From UBA5078 sp041175045 (GTDB lineage: Bacteria; Pseudomonadota; Gammaproteobacteria; Pseudomonadales; Pseudohongiellaceae): a DNA stretch of 46,152 bases. This document shows, piece by piece, positions 7,623 to 13,349 of this stretch. Made by a program: the position numbers and the translations under genes. Below the pieces are notes generated by a model. That model did not search any database. It was not told the DNA's origin and worked only from the letters and a program-made list of their open reading frames with translations. Position 1 is the stretch's first letter, and the number at the start of each line of letters is the position of its first letter. Location of the stretch: positions 1 to 46,152 of the forward strand of contig JBEDFR010000050.1 of assembly GCA_041175045.1 (NCBI GenBank), in the 5' to 3' direction.

Positions 7623-8887
7623 GCGAGGAACGGCCCGTGTACAAGCTCACGCCAGCCAGCCACCCGGAACCGTTCTGCGTCGAGCGTGTGCGCGCCGATT
7701 TCCCGATCCTGCAGCAGCAGGTGAACGGCCATGCGCTGGTTTACCTCGACAATGCAGCCACGACGCAAAAGCCCGAGTGCGTCATTCAGGCCCTGGTGGA
7801 CTATTACCGCCGCGACAACAGCAATGTACATCGCGGCGCCCATGCCCTGAGTGATCGCGCCACGGCTGCGTTCGAGGAGGCCCGTCGCAAGGTAGCGCGC
7901 CTGCTCAATGCCGAGGATTCCCGGCAGATCCTCTGGACGCGCGGCACCACCGAGTCGATCAACCTGGTGGCGGCCAGCTGGGGACGCAGCACTCTGCAGC
8001 CGGGTGACCGTATCCTGGTGCCGGCCATGGAACATCATTCCAATATCGTGCCTTGGCAAATGGTCGCGGCCGAGCGCGGCGCGACAGTGGAGCCCATTCC
8101 CGTGGACCCCAGCGGCACCCTGGACATGACAGCTTTCGCCGCCATGCTGGATGCGCGGGTGCGCATGGTGGCCGTAGGCCATGTCTCGAATGCGCTGGGC
8201 AGCATCAACCCGGTGGAGCAGATTGTGGCGCTGGCCCATGCGGCGGGCGCCCTTGTGTTGGTGGATGGTGCCCAGGCTGTCGCGCACTGGCCTGTCGACG
8301 TGCAGGCTCTGAGCTGCGATTTCTATGCCTTCTCGGCACACAAACTGTTTGGACCCACCGGCATCGGCGTACTCTACGGGCGGCGTGAACTGCTCGAGGC
8401 CATGCCGCCCTATCAAGGCGGTGGCGAGATGATCGAGGCCGTCAGCTTCGCTGGCACCACTTTCAATCAGCTGCCTTACAAGTTCGAGGCCGGCACGCCC
8501 GATATCGCGGGAGCCATCGGGCTCGGTGCCGCTGTAGACTATCTGCAGGCTCTCGATCGCGCAGGAGCGGCACGCCACGAACACGCCTTGCTCGAACACG
8601 CTGTGGCCCTGGCTGACCGTGTGCCCGGCATGGTGCTGGTGGGCACGGCGGCGCACAAGGCCAGTGTGCTCAGCTTCAATCTCGCGGGTGTACACCCAGC
8701 CGATCTGGGCACGCTGCTGGACCAGCAGGGCATCGCCGTGCGCACTGGGAGTCACTGTGCCCAGCCGATCATGGCGCAATTCGGGATACCCGGCACCGTG
8801 CGGGCCAGTTTCTGTTTCTACAACACGTTCGACGATGTGGATCGACTGTTTGCCGCCCTTGAAAAGGCACGACAGTTTCTCCAGTAA
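7619..8887 (+). CDS. sufS: SufS, PLP-dependent cysteine desulfurase (type II)
   Basis: A 422-residue fold-type I PLP enzyme that removes sulfur from cysteine and passes the persulfide to SufE. Visible motifs: YLDNAATTQKP near residue 41, DNSNVHRGAH, the aldehyde-binding EHHSNIVPW, the internal-aldimine lysine at residue 242 in SAHKLFGPTG, and the catalytic cysteine at residue 380 in RTGSHCAQP. The short active-site loop around the cysteine marks the type II (SufS/CsdA) group, consistent with a dedicated SufE at the end of the operon. The start overlaps the sufD stop. It is followed by sufA after 28 bases. Confidence 0.96.
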   Translation: MSEERPVYKLTPASHPEPFCVERVRADFPILQQQVNGHALVYLDNAATTQKPECVIQALVDYYRRDNSNVHRGAHALSDRATAAFEEARRKVARLLNAEDSRQILWTRGTTESINLVAASWGRSTLQPGDRILVPAMEHHSNIVPWQMVAAERGATVEPIPVDPSGTLDMTAFAAMLDARVRMVAVGHVSNALGSINPVEQIVALAHAAGALVLVDGAQAVAHWPVDVQALSCDFYAFSAHKLFGPTGIGVLYGRRELLEAMPPYQGGGEMIEAVSFAGTTFNQLPYKFEAGTPDIAGAIGLGAAVDYLQALDRAGAARHEHALLEHAVALADRVPGMVLVGTAAHKASVLSFNLAGVHPADLGTLLDQQGIAVRTGSHCAQPIMAQFGIPGTVRASFCFYNTFDDVDRLFAALEKARQFLQ

Positions 8888-8915
8888 ATGCCGTGACACG
8901 CGTGAGGATTGCGCA

Positions 8916-9287
8916 ATGAGCGTACAGACTTTCGAACCGAACCAATCCGCGAGCGACAAGGTGGTGGACGTCACCCCGGCCGCGCTGTCGCACTTTCGCA
9001 CGCAGCTGCAGCGCGCCACACCTGCCAGTGCGGTGCGCCTGAGTGTCAAGAAGAGCGGCTGCACCGGCTACATGTACGTGATGGATCTGGTGCCCCAGGC
9101 GGGCCCCGATGATCTGCACGTGCCGCTGGGTGAGGGCGTCGACTTGCTGGTCGACCGCGACAGCCTGGCCATCGTGCGTGGCACCCGCATTGACCTGGTC
9201 ACCGAGGGTGTCAATCGTCAGCTGCGCTTCATCAACCCCAACGCCAAGGACCATTGTGGTTGCGGCGAAAGCTTCAATGTGAACTGA
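8916..9287 (+). CDS. sufA: SufA, A-type Fe-S carrier (HesB/IscA family)
   Basis: A 123-residue A-type carrier protein that receives clusters from the SufBCD scaffold and delivers them to target apoproteins. The three conserved cysteines are present: C49 in KKSGCTGYMY and C114/C116 in the C-terminal HCGCGESF. A roughly 15-residue non-conserved N-terminal extension precedes DVTPAALSHF, as in SufA rather than ErpA. The ATG at 8916 lies after GTGAGGATTGCGCA, which supplies the binding site. Only one base separates its stop from sufT. Position after sufS differs from the E. coli order, where sufA is first. IscA-like function cannot be excluded, but operon context favours SufA. Confidence 0.92.
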   Translation: MSVQTFEPNQSASDKVVDVTPAALSHFRTQLQRATPASAVRLSVKKSGCTGYMYVMDLVPQAGPDDLHVPLGEGVDLLVDRDSLAIVRGTRIDLVTEGVNRQLRFINPNAKDHCGCGESFNVN

Positions 9288-9288
9288 C

Positions 9289-9822
9289 ATGGAAAGACGC
9301 ATGGTGCTGGCGCAGGAAGACTGTCCTGCGCGCCGCGTGCCCGATGGCACGCCGCTGATGATCCCGAAGAACACCTTCGTGGCCATCACTCAGGCGCTGG
9401 GGGGCAATTACACGGTGGTCTACAACGGGCAGATGGTGCGTGTGGATGGCACCGATGCCGGCGCGCTGGGGCTGGCCGCCGAGCCGCTGAGCTTTCCCGC
9501 GCCCACCGGTGAGCTGATCGACGAAGCCCAGGTGTGGCAGGCCCTGGGCACGGTTTACGATCCGGAAATCCCGGTTGATCTGGTCAATCTCGGCTTGATC
9601 TACAAGGTGAAGATCGATCAGCAGAACAAGCGCGTGGACATCGCCATGACGCTCACCGCGCCCAGCTGCGGCATGGGGCCGGTGCTGGTGGGCGATGTCG
9701 AATACCGGGTTCGTCTGGTGCCCAACGTGCAGCATGTGCAGGTCGAACTGGTGTTCGATCCGCCCTGGAGGCGGGACATGATGAGCGAGGAAGCGCAGCT
9801 CGAAACCGGCATGTTCTACTGA
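9289..9822 (+). CDS. sufT: SufT, MIP18/DUF59-type Fe-S maturation protein
   Basis: A 177-residue protein of the SufT group. The DUF59 (MIP18) domain begins near residue 80 with VWQALGTVYDPEIPVDLVNLGLIY and carries the conserved cysteine at residue 127 in TAPSCGMGPVL. The N-terminal portion, including PDGTPLMIPKNTFVAITQALGGNYTV, is the extension typical of SufT encoded in suf operons. In other bacteria SufT acts as an auxiliary maturation factor when Fe-S demand is high. The gene starts one base after the sufA stop, consistent with coupled translation, and is followed by sufE after 31 bases. The molecular reaction is not established for the family. Confidence 0.9.
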   Translation: MERRMVLAQEDCPARRVPDGTPLMIPKNTFVAITQALGGNYTVVYNGQMVRVDGTDAGALGLAAEPLSFPAPTGELIDEAQVWQALGTVYDPEIPVDLVNLGLIYKVKIDQQNKRVDIAMTLTAPSCGMGPVLVGDVEYRVRLVPNVQHVQVELVFDPPWRRDMMSEEAQLETGMFY

Positions 9823-9853
9823 CCTTGAAGGAGCGCCCTGCGCGCCGCATACC

Positions 9854-10279
9854 ATGACATCCAGTCGCTTTGGCACCGAAATCACCCCCGAGGACATTGT
9901 CGAGGCCTTGTCCTTTTTCGACAGCTGGGAGGATCGCTACAAATACATCATCGATCTGGGCAAGGAACTGCCTGGCATGTCACCAGAGAGTCGTACCGAG
10001 GAGAACCTGGTGCGGGGCTGTCAGAGTCAGGTGTGGCTGACGCATCGGGAGGAGGGGGGCACGCTCTATTTCGAGGCCGACAGCGATGCCTTCATCGTGC
10101 GCGGCCTGCTCGGAGTGGTGCTGGCTGCCTACAATGCCCGCACACCGCAGCAGATCCAGGCCTTCGATATCACCGCCTATTTCGACAGCCTCAATCTGCT
10201 CAAGCACCTGAGCGCCACCCGGGGCAATGGCCTGCAGGCCATGGTGCAGCGCATCAAGGCGCTGGCCGCAAGCCACTGA
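9854..10279 (+). CDS. sufE: SufE, sulfur acceptor and activator of SufS
   Basis: A 141-residue SufE-family protein that accepts the persulfide from SufS and transfers it to SufB. The catalytic cysteine is residue 56 in LVRGCQSQVWL. Conserved flanking features are FFDSWEDRYKYIIDLGKELP before it and DSDAFIVRGLLGVVLAAYN after it; the C-terminus has the usual LSATRGNGLQAMV. It is the last gene of the operon and is convergent with the Sel1 gene cluster, with only 23 bases between stops and no convincing terminator hairpin there. CsdE is an alternative name for the same fold, but operon position supports SufE. Confidence 0.94.
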   Translation: MTSSRFGTEITPEDIVEALSFFDSWEDRYKYIIDLGKELPGMSPESRTEENLVRGCQSQVWLTHREEGGTLYFEADSDAFIVRGLLGVVLAAYNARTPQQIQAFDITAYFDSLNLLKHLSATRGNGLQAMVQRIKALAASH

Positions 10280-10302
10280 ACAGCTCGCGCTGACTCGACT
10301 AC

Positions 10303-10875
10303 CTACAGCGCCAGCAACCACTGCGCGAAAGTCTGCCGCGCGGCAGCCAGCTGCTCCTCGCTCATCGCGGCGCTCAGGCGCACCAGCAACGCGGGCGCAT
10401 CGGCGAATTCGTTGTACTGCGCCGCGCTGGCCCAGAAATGGGCCCGCACCAGATCCTGCGCCACGCCTTCTCCCTTCTCGTACATTGTCGCCAGATTGTA
10501 CTGAGCCCCGGCATGCTGCGCCTCGGCGGCTCGTTCATACCAGGCAAAGGCCTGCTGCAGGTCGATCGGGGTGCCGCTGCCGGTGTAATGCAGCACGCCC
10601 AGATTGAACTGCGCATTGACATGCCCCTGTTGCGCAGCTGCCTGCGTCCAGTACAAAGCCTGGGCATGGTCCTGCGGCACGCCCTGGCCGGTGAAGTACA
10701 GAATTGCGAGATTGTACTGGGCGAGGTCGAGTCCAGCCTCAGCGGCGGCGGTGAACTCCCGCAGGGCCGTGGCATAGTCACCGGCCTGGGCGGCGGCTAC
10801 GCCATCCTCGTAGTCCGCGTAGACGGCGGGCCACATCAGGGCGACACACAGAAGCAGAGGGGCGCCACGGGACAT
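10303..10875 (-). CDS. Exported Sel1-repeat protein, third of three
   Basis: A 190-residue protein with a signal peptide (MSRGAPLLLCVALMWPAVYA) and three clear Sel1-like helical repeats. They start at about residues 52, 88 and 124, each with the LAxxYxxGxGVxxDxxxAxxWxxxAAxxG pattern. Sel1 repeats are solenoid scaffolds for protein-protein contacts. No enzymatic motif is seen. Its ATG overlaps the stop of the preceding gene by one base (TGATG), so it is almost certainly translated from the same message. Function is not known; periplasmic scaffolding is an inference from the signal peptide and the fold. Confidence 0.83.
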   Translation of the reverse strand: MSRGAPLLLCVALMWPAVYADYEDGVAAAQAGDYATALREFTAAAEAGLDLAQYNLAILYFTGQGVPQDHAQALYWTQAAAQQGHVNAQFNLGVLHYTGSGTPIDLQQAFAWYERAAEAQHAGAQYNLATMYEKGEGVAQDLVRAHFWASAAQYNEFADAPALLVRLSAAMSEEQLAAARQTFAQWLLAL

Positions 10876-11486
10876 CACGGCGCTCCGGGATTGGCGAAGT
10901 TTTCGTTGTCGGTGGGAATGCCGCGACCGAGGCTGGCGTTGAAGGTCTCGATCCACTCGGTGGCGAGGCGCTGAGCTTCGAGGATATCGGCGTCGGACAT
11001 CATCTCCTGGTAAAGCACCAGATTGGCTGCCGCCGCGCGGTGGCCGCTGGAGGCGGCGAGTGTGAACCACTTGTGTGCCTGCACCGGGTTCTGCGGCACG
11101 ACGCGACCATTGGCGAACAGGGTTCCCAGGGTGAACTGGGCTGGCGCATCACCCAGGTCGGCGGCACGCTGGAACCAGCGCAGGGCCTCGTTGAGATCCG
11201 CCAGCACGCCGGTGCCCTGCAGGTACATCACGGCGAGATTGTACTGCGCGTTGTTGTTGTTCTGTTCGGCGGCAAGGCGGAACCAGCGCGCGGCCTCCAG
11301 TTCATCAGCCACCACGCCGGTGCCATAGAGAAAGCGATTGCCCAGTTCAAACTGGGCGTTGCTGTCGCCTGCCGCAGCGGCGGCCTGCAAGGACCCCAGA
11401 TCCTGGCCGACAGCCTGCTGCGCGATGCCGACCTCGCTGGCAAGCAGCAGGCAGATGCTCAGGAGCAGCGCGCGCAGACGGCTCAT
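10875..11486 (-). CDS. Exported Sel1-repeat protein, second of three
   Basis: A 203-residue protein with an N-terminal signal peptide ending near VGIAQQA and three Sel1 repeats. The repeats contain AQFELGNRFLYGTGV, AQYNLAVMYLQGTGV and AQFTLGTLFANGRVV at about residues 44, 80 and 116. The C-terminal tail of about 50 residues (EMMSDADILEAQRLATEWIE) resembles the final capping helices of the first gene in the cluster (EDITTAEQAAIQWV), which suggests duplication of a common ancestor. The start overlaps the upstream stop by four bases (ATGA). No catalytic motif is visible. The frame extends upstream of 11486, but that part is the end of the preceding gene read in another frame. Confidence 0.83.
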   Translation of the reverse strand: MSRLRALLLSICLLLASEVGIAQQAVGQDLGSLQAAAAAGDSNAQFELGNRFLYGTGVVADELEAARWFRLAAEQNNNNAQYNLAVMYLQGTGVLADLNEALRWFQRAADLGDAPAQFTLGTLFANGRVVPQNPVQAHKWFTLAASSGHRAAAANLVLYQEMMSDADILEAQRLATEWIETFNASLGRGIPTDNENFANPGAP

Positions 11487-12412
11487 TGCCCACGACTCGC
11501 GCGTTGGGCGGAGACCCACTGAATGGCGGCCTGCTCGGCCGTGGTGATGTCCTCGGCCTTCATGTAGCCACGCAGGGTGGCGATCACATTGGTGGCTTCC
11601 TGGTCGCCGTTGCTGTTGGCGATCCTGAACCACTTGTAGGCATTCACCAGATCCTGTTCATCCATGCCCAGACCGTTCAGATACAGTCGGCCAAGAAATG
11701 ACTGGGCCGGCACATCGCCGCGCTCGGCCGCCTGCAGGAACCACTCGCGGGCCTTCACATAGTCGCGTTCGATACCCTGGCCGGAGGCATAGGCGATGCC
11801 CACGCGGGCCTGTGCGGCGGCGACGCCCTGTTCGCCGGCACGCACGAACCAGCGGAAGGCCTGGGTCGGGTCGGGCATCACCCCCACGCCGTCCTGATAC
11901 ATGATGCCCAGATTGTACTGAGCGTCAGCCTTGCCGCCCTCGGCGGCCGCCAGGAACCACTTGTGTGCCTCCATGGCATCGGGCGGCGTGCCATAGCCAT
12001 TGCCGTGCATGATGCCGAGGTTGTACTGCGAATCCCGATGCCCCTGTGCCGCGGCCTTGCCGTACCACTGGATCGCCAGGCCGTAGTCCTCGGCCTTGCC
12101 CTGGCCGTAGAAATTCATGGTGGCCACGGCGTACTGCGCGGCGGCGTCCCCCTGGTTGGCGGCCAGTTCATACCAGCGATAGGCCTCCACGTAGTCCTGT
12201 TCCACCCCGAGGCCATTGTCGTAGAGCGTGCCCATGTAGAACTGGGAACGGATGTCGCCGCCTTCGGCCTGGGGCCGGAATTCCTGCAGCGCTGTCGCAT
12301 AATCCCGTGCCTCGTAGGCGGCGAGGCCGGCGTCGAAATCCGCGTGCGTCGAGCTGAGAGAGAGGCTGATACCCAGACAGAGCAGGGCAAATATTGGAGC
12401 AATTTTTCTCAT
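11483..12412 (-). CDS. Exported Sel1-repeat protein, first of three
   Basis: A 309-residue protein, the first and longest of a coupled trio. A signal peptide (MRKIAPIFALLCLGISLSLS, cleavage probably after THA) is followed by DFDAGLAAYEARDYATALQE, a TPR-like entry helix, and then six Sel1 repeats through about residue 270, including SQYNLGIMHGNGYG and AQYNLGIMYQDGVG. The C-terminal helix EDITTAEQAAIQWV closes the solenoid. I chose the ATG at 12412; a GTG 15 bases upstream is possible but would spoil the compact signal sequence. The three proteins differ mainly in repeat number (6, 3, 3). Cell-envelope adaptor function is plausible for the family but unproven here. Confidence 0.86.
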   Translation of the reverse strand: MRKIAPIFALLCLGISLSLSSTHADFDAGLAAYEARDYATALQEFRPQAEGGDIRSQFYMGTLYDNGLGVEQDYVEAYRWYELAANQGDAAAQYAVATMNFYGQGKAEDYGLAIQWYGKAAAQGHRDSQYNLGIMHGNGYGTPPDAMEAHKWFLAAAEGGKADAQYNLGIMYQDGVGVMPDPTQAFRWFVRAGEQGVAAAQARVGIAYASGQGIERDYVKAREWFLQAAERGDVPAQSFLGRLYLNGLGMDEQDLVNAYKWFRIANSNGDQEATNVIATLRGYMKAEDITTAEQAAIQWVSAQRASRGQ

Positions 12413-12484
12413 GACTGGAACATCCACGGCATGGAACAGGAGACGGGTGTGGATGCCTGAAACAGGTATCCGAAACGCCCGGCG

Positions 12485-12515
12485 ATCTTAGCACGCGTCG
12501 CGGCGATAGCTGAAA
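12485..12515 (-). promoter_or_regulatory. Possible extended -10 promoter for the Sel1 gene cluster
   Basis: On the minus strand TGCTAAGAT (12493 down to 12485) forms an extended -10 element, with TTTCAG about 19 bases further upstream as a weak -35. It lies about 70 bases before the first Sel1 gene. The match is by eye and the -35 is poor. Confidence 0.35.
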
Positions 12516-12544
12516 CGGGGAATGCTGCCGCTGAAAAAAGCGCT

Positions 12545-12572
12545 TTGCAAAACGGCTTTTTTCGAGTTAAAT
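12545..12572 (+). promoter_or_regulatory. Probable promoter of the tRNA-Arg gene
   Basis: TTGCAA (12545-12550), a 16-base spacer and TTAAAT (12567-12572) lie just before the mature tRNA 5' end, leaving a very short leader as is common for single tRNA genes. A nine-base inverted repeat (GAAAAAAGC / GCTTTTTTC, about 12533-12563) surrounds the -35 element; its role, if any, is unclear. Confidence 0.5.
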
Positions 12573-12586
12573 ACGCACCTCTTAAA

Positions 12587-12663
12587 GCGCCCGTAGCTCA
12601 GCTGGATAGAGTACTTGGCTACGAACTAAGGGGTCGCATGTTCGAATCATGCCGGGCGCGCCA
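12587..12663 (+). tRNA. tRNA-Arg (anticodon ACG)
   Basis: A 77-base gene folding as a complete cloverleaf. The acceptor stem is GCGCCCG/CGGGCGC with discriminator G and an encoded CCA. The D arm is GCTC/GAGT and the anticodon stem CTTGG/CTAAG. The anticodon ACG is at 12621-12623 in the loop CTACGAA. The T arm GCATG/CATGC encloses TTCGAAT. A34 would be deaminated to inosine, reading CGU, CGC and CGA. Confidence 0.97.
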
Positions 12664-12681
12664 TATACCACAAAAGAAAAG

Positions 12682-12706
12682 GTCTGCAATTGCAGACTTT
12701 TTTTTT
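12682..12706 (+). terminator. Rho-independent terminator after tRNA-Arg
   Basis: The palindrome GTCTGCAATTGCAGAC at 12682-12697 forms a six-base-pair stem with an AATT loop and is followed by nine consecutive T (12698-12706). It lies 19 bases after the tRNA CCA end and insulates the following gene from it. Confidence 0.9.
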
Positions 12707-12785
12707 GGCTCCTGCATGGCGCGCGCGGAATGCTCTCGCCGCAGCCGGCGTGCAATTTTCCACGATTCGGCGCAGAATTCGCGCC

Positions 12786-12814
12786 TTCTGAAAACGTTCC
12801 GGGTCACATAGATT
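12786..12814 (+). promoter_or_regulatory. Weak candidate promoter for the exported-protein gene
   Basis: TTCTGA (12786-12791), 17 bases, then TAGATT (12809-12814) gives the only promoter-like pair between the tRNA terminator and the next start at 12840. The -35 matches only three of six consensus bases and would leave a leader of about 20 bases. The rest of this region shows no other structure. Confidence 0.28.
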
Positions 12815-12839
12815 CACGCTTAGAGGGTTGTGTCACACC

Positions 12840-13316
12840 ATGTCTAGAATTCGTCTGACGTCTGCTCTTGCACTGCTATTGCTGTCTCTGTTGTTCATGA
12901 CGCAGTCCAGTGCCCAGGTATTTCCTCGCGGCAATGGAATCTCTCTTACCGGCATCCGGGATTTTGATGTCTATGTCGATGTCAGTCAGTGGACCGAAAT
13001 GCCGGGCGAGCGCACCGAGTTCCGCATGAATACACAAGCCATCTTCGAAGAATCTCTGCAGCAGGCCGGACTGCGCTTGCGCCCTGCCGTGCGCGAATAT
13101 CTGATTTGCAAGGTGCAGGCCACCCGATCCGGCCGAGATGTGGCCTACGTCGCTACACTGCAGTTCTGGGAGATCGACTCCATCGACCTGAATCGGCTGT
13201 TGTGGGAGCGCGGCAATGTGGCCGTCGTGTCATCACGTGACTTCACCGAAGAGCGCATTGCCGCGGAATGTTCGCAGCATTTCATTGATGAGTGGCGCAT
13301 TCACAACCCGACCTGA
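12840..13316 (+). CDS. Exported protein of unknown function
   Basis: A 158-residue protein whose first 25 residues form a signal peptide (basic MSRIR, then a leucine-rich core, cleavage likely after SSA). I do not recognise the mature part. It contains an alternating beta-strand-like segment (GIRDFDVYVDVSQW), then a helical segment FEESLQQAGLRLRP, then CKVQATRSGRDVAYVATLQFWE, and ends with a helix IAAECSQHFIDEWRIHNP. The arrangement of a strand, a helix with a two-residue AGL turn and further strands recalls small periplasmic alpha/beta domains, but I cannot assign a family. Two cysteines (about residues 92 and 145) could form a disulfide. The start ATG is favoured over a TTG 12 bases earlier. 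It is convergent with the acylase gene; no RNA hairpin with a T-run lies between their stops. Confidence 0.78.
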   Translation: MSRIRLTSALALLLLSLLFMTQSSAQVFPRGNGISLTGIRDFDVYVDVSQWTEMPGERTEFRMNTQAIFEESLQQAGLRLRPAVREYLICKVQATRSGRDVAYVATLQFWEIDSIDLNRLLWERGNVAVVSSRDFTEERIAAECSQHFIDEWRIHNPT

Positions 13317-13349
13317 GTCGGGGTCGTTGCGCGCAGCGCTGCATCCTGC

